Shown here: in pieces, positions 1 through 13,400 of the stretch
How the letters are laid out: the number at the start of each line of letters is the position of its first letter
Position numbering within the stretch: the first letter of the stretch is position 1
Source of the DNA: Cololabis saira
Taxonomy: Eukaryota > Chordata > Actinopteri > Beloniformes > Belonidae
Reading direction: 5' to 3'
Length of the DNA: 64,000 nt
NCBI RefSeq assembly: GCF_033807715.1
Contig: NC_084587.1
Location: forward strand, 23,584,017 to 23,648,016
Notes under the pieces: generated by a model
What the model saw: only the letters and a program-made list of their open reading frames with translations
What the model was told of the DNA's origin: nothing
Database searches by the model: none
Program-made: the position numbers and the translations under genes

Positions 1-3000
1 GTATTCCAAGTCAAAACCTCCTTTTGATTCATGTCCTTTTCGTTCCTACCGCATAATCACCCTTCTTACCATCTACTTATAGGACTTGGGTTGTTTTAAC
101 TTAATTATGCTGCTTTAAATTATGGAGTGAAATAGAGCTTGATTAATCTTTTGTATTGTATAAAATTAACACTTAAGTTTGTTTGGTTTTTCTTTTGGTT
201 TCCGTTGATAGAAGGTATGATAATGCAGCTCTATTATCGCCCTAGTTAGAAATGATTAAACCCTGGCAAGCCACTATTCTGCCCAGTTTCATAATCAACA
301 TGAGGCATGTCTGCCAGCCACCTTCTGATTCCACTGTCAGGCTGTAGATGAGAAAATACCTGCATTTATTTAGCTCCACATCAAAATACAACACTGTTAC
401 TTCAATGGCGGAGCTCCTCCAGATTCCTTGGCAAGAAACTGCTCTGAAATTCTTCCTGAAGCTGTTCCTATTCCGATTAATAAAATGGCTTTAGTTAGAA
501 ATGTTTTGTCAAGGTGATGTAACGTTTGCACGGTCTTATTTTATGCATGGCTACTGAAATACTGGGTGGATCCCGTGTGTGTTCTCTTGGAAAGGCACAG
601 AACCAGCCCGGGTGTTTGATGACTCCTCTGGCACCCACTCACATAACACACACACGCCCACTGTCACGTCTTTCCATCTGTCTCCTCTCCCTTTGTTTGC
701 ATAACGCCACACTTTTAGTCAGGGAGCTTGATTTCCAAGGAGCTTGATTTCCAAGGTCCAAACCAAAACCAAGGTTTTTTTTTTAAATTGTTACTTGACA
801 AGACACTAATATAATACAAAATTGAGTTTTGATAAGTGTACTCTTGTACTTGTAAACTTTCACAGGATTATTGTAAGAGGAGAATGCAATACAGTCTTAG
901 TGTGGAAGTATTCAGTGTTCAAATATGTTTTTGTTTTTTTTTAATCTAAATCCTTTTTATGTGTGAACCCTGTTGTTGCCATTTTTCTCACACCCACTCC
1001 TTTTCTCTAGATTTTCTCCCAACCTGTTTTTCCTTTTTGAGTTTCTCCCATGTTTTCCCTCCCTCTCCCTCTCTCCCTCCCTCCTTCCAACCTCCTCCTC
1101 CTCTCCATCTCCGTCCAAGTGGCTCTCGGAGCCGCTTACTCATGTCCAGTCACTTCCCACCATGCCTCGCCTCTTGCATGCACGCTCACTTCCTGCTCCT
1201 TTTTTTGACATATCGTCGTATATGTTTGCTTTGACGACAGGACAAGAATGAGCCCCTTGTCTGCCTAGCGACCCATCCCTGTTAAAGATGACTCAAGGAA
1301 GGTAAGAAATCCTGCGTTTCACACAGCCTCCACAACTCCTTTTGCATTCCTTCTCAAGAATCCGAGCGGCTGAACCGCAACTTTAACGCAAAGCAGATGG
1401 TGAAAGTTTTTACTGTGTGCCTTGTTACGCTAAACTCTGGATGATGAGGGATACCTCTGTGGTTCAGTGGCACAGTGAAAGTTTAAAAGAAAGGGATGAG
1501 CTGTGAGACACTTTTATGGACAGATGAGGCAGTTTTTGGGGGGGATTGTGGATGCAGCTGCTGTCTGTCTTGCAGTTAATCCCCCGTGGTGACGACCCAA
1601 ATTAGCGCGTGTGGTGTAGGTTTGTCCTTTCACTATGATAGTGTTCAGTGATGGAAACGGCATATTTAAAGTTTGTTTGCAGTGCAGGCATGCTAGTTTC
1701 ATTCAGAAATACCTCAGCATTAGCCAGATTGGTTACTGTAGCATTGTTTTCCCTGATGAATCCATTGGTAGCAAATGTTTGTTTGTTTGTTTCCTGAGGG
1801 GTCTTTAATGGCTTTGTTTTTTTTTTTAAGGATAACGCATCGTATCTTTGAGGGCATGTTCTTATGTCAGGGATCCTTTTATGGACTTTCAAGGATGTGT
1901 GTGTATATCCCGAACATTTTCAACCCATTAAAGCAACACTGCGTACGAATTGTTCTTTTTGCTCTTCGAGGGGCCTCCAACAGTTTTGGTGTGGTGCAGC
2001 ACCGTCATAAATACAGAGCACGTAAAGCGGCACATGTGGATTTGTTTACCAGCTGAAGCCAAATATAGCTGGCAACGAAGGGGAGAGACTACAGAACTGA
2101 CAGAGACAACAGGAGAAGCAGTTTAGTTAATTTAATTTGATGCAGCATTGTAACTAGCTACCATGCTGTCTCTGCAGATAAACTTGCATCATCTGAATGC
2201 TTTTTCACAATGCTGCAATATTTCAAAGTGTGCAAACTCACGACAGTATCATGAAACAGCAAAAACTGAACAAGTCCAGTGTCAGGTGATGATGCATTTA
2301 TCTGAATCAGGTGTGTTAAAGCAAGGAAACATCTAAAACACGGAGGACAGAGTTCCTCGAGGACTGGAGTTGGACAACCCTGGTATGTGTGTAGAACTAA
2401 AGTTAGGAAATGGCATCTTAACATAAATATGCAGTTTTTTTTGCTATGTGTTAGCTGTTTGTTCAGTCAAGCTTATTTTAGCCATGTTGAGTTAGAGTTG
2501 TGCTGGTCTGGTTGTTAGTCTGTGTTGTTTAAAGATCATTACATGTAGAAGGAGCGGTGAAATAAGGAACTGTATTTTTTTCATGTTTCAGTAATTTGAA
2601 TGTTTTGATCAGGATGAAGAGATTATTCAACTAACTAGATTGAAAAGGAGGAGTTTTTTCCATCAAGCTCTCATCAGCAGGCTCACTAAGGTTTTGCATA
2701 AGAAACAAAATAATGTTTTGTTTTTCTCAGAATTGCTATTTCCACTTACTTTTCCAAGATCCCGTCAGGCCAGTGTTGAGTACATTTTTTGTTTTGCTTG
2801 TATCTTTAATTGAATTTGATAAATTAGATTTATGCTAATTTTTTCAAACTAATGTATTTCTTTTAAATCTGGATTTCACTCAAACCTATTTTCTAAATAA
2901 ATGAAGACGAAAGCAAACACAAACAGCAGTTGTCTTTTATGAGTGCTGCTGCATGGACTAGGCTACTTCACATATACTGTACAGCTTTCTGCCAAAACTG

Positions 3001-4190
3001 GCCAAAAAGACATTGAAGTGCTCAGAATAATTTGACCAACAATTTAATGATTGTCTTTTTTCCAATTAGATGTATCTAATTGTATCTTTATATCAATGGT
3101 GCTGTCTTGGTTAAAGCAAGGTGATTGCACCGTTGTTCTGACACCCAGCTCCTGACAGAAACGGTTCCTGGTTTTAGACCAGCCAAGAGTTGGTTCTGCT
3201 TCAGAAACAATTTTCCTCCTGTTTCTCTTTCTCTCTGTTGCACTCAAAGAACTGTTGGGAACAGGCTGTAGATCAGTCCGAGAACTATCTCAATCAAAAA
3301 GGGATTTTCTTTTGGTTGTTGAAGGGCTTATATGTAAGCTCCGTTAAATTATTTAAGGATTCACCCAACATAATTTGAAATTGCTTAAAAAAATATCATA
3401 TCCTTCTTCCCTTTCCCTCCTAAAGTGAGGGTCTTGTTCTGGGAGCTAGTGGAGATTTCTTTTACAGTGTCCCCTGTCCTGTTTTGGCAGAATCAAACTT
3501 TTCCAGTGTCCTCTCCGAGGGAAGGTACAAATTAGTCCTTTTGTGGGGGGAAAAGGAGGCATCCTCCAAATTTCCACTGAGCTATTCTGAGTGTTGTATC
3601 TTTGCCACAGAGCTACCCTGATGCTAATTTCATGCAAAAATAACATACAGTACAGTCATCCAAACAATCCTTGTGCACACTTTGCTTCCCTACGTAAATT
3701 CCACGTCTTTAAAATGAAATGAAAATGCTAAACATCACTTTTGAGATGTAGAACCTTCTCTTTGCTTCTTACATGCGGTCAGAGTAAGTCACGTCCTTTT
3801 GCTGTTCGTCTCCTGATGTAAAACATTTTTTTGTAATGAGGGTGATGTCAAGGGGGTTGCAGGAATCCACTTTGGGCGTGTGAGGTATTCCAAAAGCAAT
3901 TTCACAGCTCCGTCCAAAGTCCAGAGAGCAGAGGACATTTCCAGAGTTGAGCATGATGCCCCTTTCTCTCCTCGACTGAGTCATCTCACTATGCTTGTTA
4001 TTGTCCTCTTTCCTGCATGCCTGTCATAGCTGCTGTCCAGCCATGCAGAGGCATAGAGGAAGGGCCGGTCTGAAACAATCATATTCATAGTCATTACACT
4101 GCATCTGTGCTACCTCTTAATGAAACAACCTTTTACAGTTCTGTGTATGATGATATCTGTTCATGGTTTCCTTTTTTTTTCACTCCCCAG
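1..4190. other. Upstream / 5' non-coding region of FHIP1A
   Basis: No coding exon can be supported here. It holds a polypyrimidine tract (about 1040-1130, C/T-rich with CTCC repeats), a tandem duplication of about 18 bp (GGAGCTTGATTTCCAA at about 722-757) and a decayed hAT-MITE end near 2303-2382. Because coding exon 1 has a good upstream acceptor, one or more 5' UTR exons and the promoter probably lie here or to the left. AAGGAAG|GTAAGA at 1301/1302 is one possible donor. Confidence 0.5.
2303..2382. repeat. Decayed hAT-MITE end
   Basis: The stretch with GAATCAGGTGTGTT, an AACATCTAAAACA run and GAGGACTGGAGTTGGACAACCCTG matches the right end of the complete 222-bp element at 56325-56546 (GAATCAGGTGTGTT, then GGACCGGAGTTGGAGAACCCTG). 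The left half is not recognisable. Confidence 0.55.
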
Positions 4191-4301
4191 ATTCCTTTTG
4201 ATTATTCCTCTTCCTCCGCTTTTGGTTGCACCCATTAAGCAGTCAAGAAGGTCTCCCTTCTCCTCCCTATGACATGATTTAACCCACGTGATCTTGTCAC
4301 C

Positions 4302-4409
4302 ATGATGGCCTCTGTGGTCGCCAGTGGAAACCGAGATGGGCAAAATCTGGTCTTGAAAGGGGTCGACCCGGAGACCTGCATGATCGTGTTCAAGAACCAC
4401 TGGGCTCAG
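4302..4409 (+). CDS. fhip1a: FHIP1A coding exon 1 (start exon)
   Basis: Encodes residues 1-36, starting with tandem ATG codons in a CACC ATG ATG context and ending KNHWAQ before a GTAAAC donor, phase 0. A pyrimidine-rich acceptor (CACTCCCCAG, AG at 4189-4190) suggests the full exon begins at 4191 with about 110 nt of 5' UTR, so further non-coding exons should lie upstream. The second ATG (4305) could also be used. [13 protein letters not shown] is the conserved N-terminal block of FHIP1 proteins. Confidence 0.88.
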
Positions 4410-7400
4410 GTAAACACCAGCACCAAATCAGCAGTCCAGCAGTTTAAAAGATGCATGCCGAACTAAACTTAGGTCATTGAAACGTTTGTTTAAGCCACAC
4501 AAGCATTTCAACGATAGTTTTTAGTTATTTATAGTATGTTACTTTTGACAGGTTGTATATTTAAGTAGTTTTTTATTACTTTACAGAAACTGAGAACCAA
4601 CTTATAGGAGACCTATTATGGCATCTAATACCTATTTTAAACAGGCCTTGAATGTCTTAAAAACAAGCTTTTAATTTTTTTTGCTAAATAAATTAGAAAT
4701 TCAGCCTCTAAACCATGTCTTTATCATCCCAGTCTCTAACCTCCTTATCTATGTGGGATTCTGAGTGGGCGGGAGGCTATGATAATGAGGCACTGTGCTG
4801 ATTGGCTGCCTGAATGACGCGTAGAAAAAATGGCGGAAGCTCCGGCCGGCGGAGTTTTGTTGTTGTTGTTCCGGCCAGAGTTAGTTGTGGGCGTGGTTTC
4901 ACGCATCGGAGGCCAACCTATGTAAATCGCTCCCGTCGTTACGTAACGATGTGGCTCGTAGAAGCCACATCACACTGGATGGCTCATCCGGGCGGCTGTA
5001 CAGACACTGCAGAATTTGGTTGCTTTCCTCATTCTCTGAGTTGGCAGGCTGAGGGGAGACCATTTTATATATGTTAAAGCAAGAAAAAACGTGTTTTTCA
5101 TAATAGGTCTCCTTTAAAGTCATCAAAATCTTGTGTTTTAGCATCTTCACCAGAATTGAGACAGGACACGTTGCTTTAAATCCTATCTATGGTTTATTAT
5201 ACTTGCATAAGCAAACAGAGTGAGTGGTAGCTTGTTCTCAAAGACATACATTCTGCTGGACCTCCGTCTCAAACTTGGGCTGGAGAAACGGCCTCCAGCA
5301 CGCTGCAGTGTGGCGAGGGCCAGTGGAATCTTGGCAGAGCGAAGCAGTCTGTCTCAGACTCTTGGCGCTCTGCAGCAGCATGTGTCCCTGTTCACCCCTG
5401 TGGGACCTGGAAGCCTGCAAAGCCATCGCCTCCCACACTGAGCTGAACAAAGTCTATCGATACTGACATAAGGCCGACACTAGCCAGACACAGAGGAGAC
5501 GATGAAGTCTGTCAGTAACCAATCGTCACGTATTTACAAGTGCACCAAAGGTGTGAGGTCTGAACCTTAGTCAAGTTTAATAAAGCAGAATTCCTCTGTG
5601 GCTTTTTAAAATGTTTACTCAAAGCATGTTTGCATGGATTATCCGTATGATTTGATTGAAAGTAATATGGTTTAATATGTGTGTGCATACTTCACTTTTA
5701 TCTTTGCAAAGTTCCCCTCTGCTCAAACATGTATTAATCTCAGACATTTGACCTATGATGTACAGTGCATGGTGAAGCATTATACTGTATGTGCAAAGCT
5801 GGGTTAGTTAGTGTAATTTTTCTTCACAGAGCACTGCCATCAGCTGCAGCAGGCAGCTGTTTTTAAAAGGTAGGATCAGCAATTTGTAGGTGACGTGACA
5901 TCAACAAGTCATGAAGAACTAGCTCCTCCTCCCCCTTCCTCTAGTGTTCCCAGAGAAAACATGACCCATCATAAACTCTAACCCTCTCTCTCCTTCTCCA
6001 ACTTCATGTGCATGAGCATGAGCAGCAACTGTACTCTAGCACTGCATATGTTTTATTTGTAATTATATACAGCTTAAAATACAGTAGAGCTAAATACTAA
6101 CCAGTATGAGCATGTGCCTCTAGATCCATGTGCCAAGTTATGTGCGTTGACTTATTATCCCCTTCTAGCACTGGGACAAAAATGGTTGTAATCAGAAATA
6201 AAGAGTGGTGGTTAGTACCACCTGCTGTTCTGCTGTAGCCGAACTCGAAGCAAATTCCTGTTCCTTCAGTCGTTATTCCCATGTTTAGTTAATATCTAAC
6301 CTGATATCAGCTCTGAAAAGCCTTGACATCAGAGTAGCATGCTGTATTTGACATTGGACTTTCTGCTCGGCAAGAAACTGCTGGTTTCAGCATTGAAGAT
6401 TAGATTTATGTTAATTTGTCTTATCGAGTCTTATCTCGCAGTCTCACACACCTCATTGTGTTTGTTTTTTTTTTTATAGTTATTACAGTTATAAATTACT
6501 GGGAGCAATAGTCTTTGAGTTACTAATTTATCTCATCCATGGTCAATTCCATGTGGCTATTTAAAAAATTGTTTCATGACTGTACCAGTATTTCTGTTCT
6601 CTGCTATGTCAGATTAATATCAAACATTTCAGATTCACAACATGAAACCCATTTTAAAAATATCGGGGGTGAATTTGTATTGTGCTGGTTATATTATTTG
6701 TTTTGGGCAGCTATGAATCAAAACAGAGGTGTGTATTTAATTATTAGACGTTTTTGTTGTCAAAAGCACTGCCCAGGTTTGACCTTGTAAATGTTATCTT
6801 GTTTCTAAACTCGTCACATCTCTTGCATTTCACAAGTTTCTACATCAACACTGAAGAAATGAAACATTTTGCTTTTTATGGTAATGGCAAAAGTAGTATG
6901 TTTACACAATGTTTAAAAGGAACGATGGAAAAATAAACTGGTTAAGTGCTTCTTGCCAGTAATTGCACGTTTATTTTTTTTAATTTTGAAACTATTCCTA
7001 AGCTTTTATCCATCTCCCTCTGCTTATCTGGGGTTGGTTCGCGGGGGCAGTAGCCGAAGCAGGAAAGCCCAGACTTCCCTCTCCCCCTGGCCACTTTGTC
7101 CAGCTCATCTGGGGGGATCCCAAGGTGTTCCCAGGCCAGCTGAGAAAGATATTCCCTCCAGCGTGTCCTGGGTCTTCCCCAAGGTCTCTCCCAGTGGGAA
7201 ATGCCTGGAAACCTCCCCCAAGGAGGAGCATTCTCACCAGATGCCTGAGCCACCTTATCTGGCTCCTCTCAATGCAGAGAAGCAGCAGCTCTACTCTGAG
7301 CCCCTCCCGAATCGCTGAGCTTCTCACCCTATCTCAAAGGGAGCCTGGACACCCTGCAGAGGAAACTCATTTCCACTGCTTGTATCCACGATCTAATTCT

Positions 7401-10400
7401 TTCAGTCACCACCCACAGCTTGTGACCATAGGGTAGGAACATAGACCGGCTGATAAGTTGAGAGCTGCGCCTTTCAGCTAAGCTCCTTCTCTACCGTTGC
7501 AGAGGCCGAATCACTGCAGGGGCCGCACCAATCCGCTTTCCTTTCTCCTGCCCCATTTTTCCCTCACTTGTGACCCCGAGATACTTGAACTGCACTTGGT
7601 GTAGTATCTGATTCCAGAACCTGGAGAAGGCGATCCACCATTCCCCAACCGAAGACCATGGTCTCGGATTTAGAGGTGCTGATTCTCATCCCAGCTGCCT
7701 CACATTCTGCAGCGAACCGCTCCAGTGAGAGTTGAAGGTCTTGGCATGATGGAGCCAACAGAACTACATCATCTGCAAAAAGCAGACACCCAACTCTGAG
7801 GCCACTGGAGAGCCTGTATACGGGATTCCAGCACCTCATACGGAGAACCCGCCACAGGAGTCCCCTTGGGACATGGGCGAAGGCCTTCTTCAAGTCCACA
7901 AAGCACAAGCCCCTTCCAGGAACCTTCTTACACTTTCAGATCCAGCTTTTAATGTGACATGACAATGCTTAAACTTTACATTACTGAAGTACAGGTGTGA
8001 ATTTAATGCCACATTAATGGGATCAAGTGCAGATATTGCATGATTTTACATAAACACTCATAATACATGTCTGTGAATCTCAAACCAGTAGTTAGGCAAG
8101 AGCTGTGCATTACTACAAAAAAGTCCTGGATCTAAATCTGGATTTTAGTGAACATCAAAAGTTGGGCCATGCCCCACCTGTGTTACAAAAATGAATATGA
8201 ATACAAAGCTGTCCATTACTTTTTGAGTATTCCTGTTAATACTAGACAAATGAACAATCAGAACTAGCCAGCTCAGGCAGAGAAAAACATTCTCAAACCT
8301 GGCTTCTTCCTGTCACTTCAGCGATCCCTGGGGCTCAGATCACAAGGCCAAGCCCCATCAGGCTGAGGCTGGGATTACAGTATCTGCTCTCTCGTTACCA
8401 CTGGCCACGCCACAGTTCTCTCATTTGCAGCCCGTTATTGTCATGGCAGCAGTGTCAGCCCGGGGACACTGGCGCTATTATTGTGACACTGGTTTCTGCA
8501 CAGTGGCCACAGAGGGGAGGGACTGGAAACACAAAGGACGGTTTTATTCTGAGCAATACAACTGAGCTCATTTGAACTGTGCTGATGCTCTATTTACACT
8601 CAATTTCTGCTGAAAGTTGACCTGTCAAAAGAGAGGAAGGGTTGTATTTATACAATCTATACAAGCTGGGGAAGAAAGTTGATGTAGTTTATACGGATTG
8701 TGTGTGAAGTGAAGTGCTATGAGAAGAAAGTGTAGAACTAAGGTACCGGTTGCATGTTCATTCTGGAGATTTTAATTTTATACTCTACCTATATGACGCC
8801 AAAAGTTTTAATTGTTGCAGTAGATGACCTATGGTCACAGTAATCTGTACCTATTCTCCAGGTTTTTAAAATTTCAACGTTTGGTCCCCAGCCAAAGACT
8901 TTTTTTTTAAGCGTTATTCCATATTTCTTCTGTTAAATTTGAAGCAGAGGAAAATAAAAATCTTATTCATCCTCCTAAATTTCTCACTTGCAGAGGTCAA
9001 TTTTCGGTGAGATTTAGGGGCACTAAATTGTGGAATGATTTTTCCCACTTGGCAAAGAGCTCGTCCTCTCTGAAATATTACAAAATATTACAAATTTTCC
9101 CAATGTATTGTTGTTTATGTATCCATGTTCTTTTTGTTTTTTTGTTTTTTTTTTGTGTTTCACTCATAGTGACATGTACAGTCTTATTTGCTCAGGAATC
9201 AATATAATATAAGTTGTAAAAACAATATCCCATGCACACTCACACACACTTATTTTTTGTCTTTATTCTTTATTATTTATATATTGCATTATTAGTTTGC
9301 CATCACTTTTGTGTAGTTATACTTTCTGTTTTTTGTATGTTAATCTTGACATGAAATTTTAATATCTTCGGTGGAGGCTTCAAATAAGCCCATTGGGTTT
9401 TTTGCCTCTTTCTGCACCTATAGTGTTTATCATTGATATTTCCTGTATATTTTTTAAAAACTGTGCAAAACAATAAACTAAAACTAAAAAAACTAAACTT
9501 ATCTGATAGTTTCTGATAGTTCAGTCGTGCAAGCTGGCAAAATACAGTATGTTTTACTGTTGACTGCTACATGTCTTTACCCGAAGTTTAAGAGCTGCTG
9601 ATTGATCTATTTGCACAAATCTTTGTAAATATAAGGATGTTATTATTGATCACATCTTCTTTCTGTAGGTGGTAAAGATCCTTGAAAAGCATGATCCCCT
9701 GCGCAGCAGCTCCACCCTGCCTTCCCTGGGTGTCATCCACCTCAACACCAGCGGCAGCCCCCGCTTCGGCCCCGTCCCCGGAGACGAGGCGAACGCCGTA
9801 CAGAACTACGTGGAGCACATGCTCTTCCTGCTGATGGAGGAGGAAAGCGGTCAGGAGGGAGCCATGGGCCCCATCCTGGAGTTCGTGGTGATGGAGAACG
9901 TGATGGAGCGCTTGTTTGTGTGGAGCCTCCGCAGGGAGTTCACCGACGAGATGAAGCTGGAGCAGCTGAAGATGTACGAGATGCTGGTCGGCCAGGCGCG
10001 CCAGCCCCTGCTGCATCACAAGCCCATCCTGAGGCCGCTCATGATGCTGCTGTCCTCCTGTTCGGGCACGGCGGTGGCGGCGGTCGAGGCTGAGCTGGTG
10101 CTGCTGCTCAACCAGCTGTGCTGCGTCCTGGCAAAGGACCCCTCAATCCTGGAGCTATTTTTTCACACCAGTGAGGATCAGGGAGCCACCAACTTCCTCA
10201 TCTTCTCCCTGCTCATCCCCTTCATTCACAGGGAGGGCACGGTGGGCCAGCAAGCCAGAGACGCCCTTCTGCTCATCATGTCGCTGTCTGCTGAAAATGA
10301 GCGAGTGGCCAAACACGTTGCAGAGAACACCTACTTCTGCCCGGTCAGTTCCTAAGGAAAAATGACTTTTACAAGTTTTGCTACATTTCTCCCACTCCTC

Positions 10401-13400
10401 CTGGTGTTTTTTTCTTCTTGTATCTATTATCCCCCTGCTCCAACTCTCTCTTTCTAGCCTATTTGTCAAACAGATTTGTTAATCCGTCTCAGTGAGCAGC
10501 ATTAATAATACTTCTGACACCTTGGGTGTCATAATTAGTCCACAATATGCAGATGAATTAATGGACCCACTCAAAACTGTGAAAAAAATCTGGCATTGAA
10601 TGTTACAAATGTCTGGTATTTATAAGATTACTGCTCAGTTGCAAGCTAATCCCATATAAATAATGCCATTTACCCGCAGCTGCAGACATTGCATTGAAAA
10701 ATGGGTTTTGATGTGATGCCAGTTGAATAACAAGAGTTTGAATTTAATTGGATCCAAAGGCATCTACAGAGAGGCCGCGGTGGGATAATCCTACTGAGGA
10801 TGTATACATTACCATGACACTAATGATGTACTCATCTTGCAGTTACAATAGACAGGGTCGTGACAGGCTCTGTCGTTGTTTGAAGTCGTACCTTATAAAT
10901 AATAAAACGTACTTTAAAAGAAATCTAAGAATGTTTGCAAGGATAGGAGTCTATATACTATGCAATAGTCAGTACTGCAGTCAGTATGCGCTTGGTGTGA
11001 TGCAGTCTGCTGGCAGACTGTGCTTATAGTATCTACATCCCATAATTTAGAAGTAGAACATGTAATTACAGATTCACACACTACTGTGAAAATGTCTTAG
11101 GCACCCCTAGTCTTTGTTGTTTTTATCAGAGTTTATATGAGCATAAAAAAACATTTATGGATGGTGTTATCAAGGTTAAAAACTTGGTTTTCACTTTTGG
11201 TTTAATCTATAGGAGCTGTGAGAATGATAGTCGTTGTTGTTTTGATTGGATTGACAAAGTCTTGTTTGTAATTAGCATTAAATTATAAATTGTAATTTGT
11301 AGGTCTCCAGCTATGCAAGCAGTTGTTTTTTAAAAGTCCTTTGAGCTTAACACTGTCATCAGCATGTTAACAGCCATACAGAGGTAGCATGCTGTTTTTA
11401 AATGTTTAACATCTTCTTACTTTAGAAAGATATTGCAATAATTTAATTTGCACCTCAGTTAAACAGGTTAATTGAAAAGGTTTAGCTCACATAAGACATT
11501 TTGGCCTGTTGATGACACAGAAAAGTAAAGGGGACTGCTTCAGCGGCAACAGTTCTTCATGTTGTGAGGATCTTAGCTGCCAGATTTCAAGACAATCCAT
11601 CTCAGAACTTGATTCTCAAAGTTGATGCTCAAAGTAGCAGCTTGTGATCCGGGATGTCATCCCTTCCCCTCCTTCCCTTCCTTCAGGTGCTGGCCACAGG
11701 GCTGAGTGGTCTGTACTCATCTCTGCCCACCAAACTGGAGGTTCCCAGTGAGGAGTGGCACTGTCTTCACAGAGAGGACTGGCAGCAGATGCCGTCACTT
11801 GTCCAGTTTCTCAACTCACTGGAATTCTGCAACGCTGTCATTCAGGTGAACCTGCGTGTGTATGCCATGAAAACTGATGTGATGTGTGTCCTGATCCTAC
11901 AAAATGAACATCAGGCTGGACTGAATTAGGATCTGCACTAATGACTGAGACTAGGAGTAAAAACAAGTTAGGAATGAAATAGCTTTCTGTAGCCAGATGA
12001 GTTTAATTTTCATGCACCAGAAGTTAAATCCATTTTTTTTTAAATAACAGGCTGTGATGCCAAGCTTGCACTCTGAAGGTTCTGCCTCCTGTAAAAATGT
12101 ACTGACACGAAGTTTCTACGGTCTTTACTAGGGGTGTAACAATATATCGTGCCACGAAATTTCGCGATACAAAAACGTCACAATACGTGTCGTGGAGGTG
12201 ACCAAGTGTATTGCGACATTGGGTTATTAATATTAATCTATTGTGTTGACTAGTAACGACCGCGCCTCGACCCGCGGACCAAAATCTTACTCCGTTCAGA
12301 AGAAACTAGTCCCGTTTTGCGGTCCCGTTTTGAGCTCTGAACCTTTACTAATGTAAGGCTGGTGTAGAGTTAAGCCTTACCTTATTAAATTAAACCTTTT
12401 CGGGTCGTGAGTAGGATAAACACGGGGACAACTTCTGCCGAGTTCGAGTGTACTTTAATGTCCGCTTAACAGTGTAGGATTTTAGAACATCAACACAGCA
12501 CCTAGTGCCGTACTGTGGCGTATCACTCCGCCCAATCTAAAACATACTAAACACTACAGATTAACTGACTAGTGTAATTATAGTCCCTGATTTACAGAAT
12601 ATAAAGAATATATTTATAAAATAATGAACCCTGAATTACCAAAATAACTTTCTTAACAAAAATAAATCTCCTCTATAAGGTGAGCATGAATCAATCTTTT
12701 TTATGATGTAAAATTGTATGTATTTATTTACTTTTATTTATTTATTTAATTTTAGTTGTTAAATTTCTGGAAAAGAAAAAAGTCAAATCATACATGAGAG
12801 AAACTATTTAGTTTGTGGCTAAATATTTTTCCTTGTATGAAACTGAAGATGCATAATGCAAACCTGACATTTACTTTTAGTTCAGTTTGTGGAAAATGGT
12901 TGGCCTGGCTTTCTCTTTAAAACTTAAACAGTTATAAAGAATTACAAACTGTAACAATAGGGCAAACGCACAGCATTGTTTTGTATTTTGTGTCTTTCAA
13001 ATAAAAGAAAATTTTTTCCAGTCATATGTTCCTCATTCAAGGTTGTTAAAAAAATACTGCTATAATATCGTATCGTTATCGTGACCTCAATATCGTGTAT
13101 CGTATCGTACCGTATCGTGAGATTAGTGTATCGTTACACCCCTAGTCTTTACTGACATGCCACTTCATACTGACTCTTCCCAGGTGGCCCACCCTGTTAT
13201 CAGAGACCAGTTGGTCGATTACATCTACAATGGTTTCCTTGTGCCCGTCCTAGCACCAGCGCTGCACAAGGTTGGACTCTTTTTCATGTCATACGCACTA
13301 CAAATGACGGTGTGAAGTTGTTAAAGCCTGTGCCTTTCCCCCATAATTTTATCTTTGATAGTAATTCATCTATTTACAAGGGATTTACAATTATACCACA

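Noticed and set aside
959..1251. Overlapping Ser/Pro/Phe-rich open frames of about 90 codons
   Set aside because: They come from a polypyrimidine tract; two frames are open at once, with no domain and no splice support.
6953..7436. Plus-strand open frames over the 7-kb region
   Set aside because: They are the complement of the minus-strand RTE LINE fragment.
9588..10019. 143-codon minus-strand frame rich in Leu/His/Gln
   Set aside because: It is antisense to GC-rich FHIP1A exon 2, a compositional shadow.
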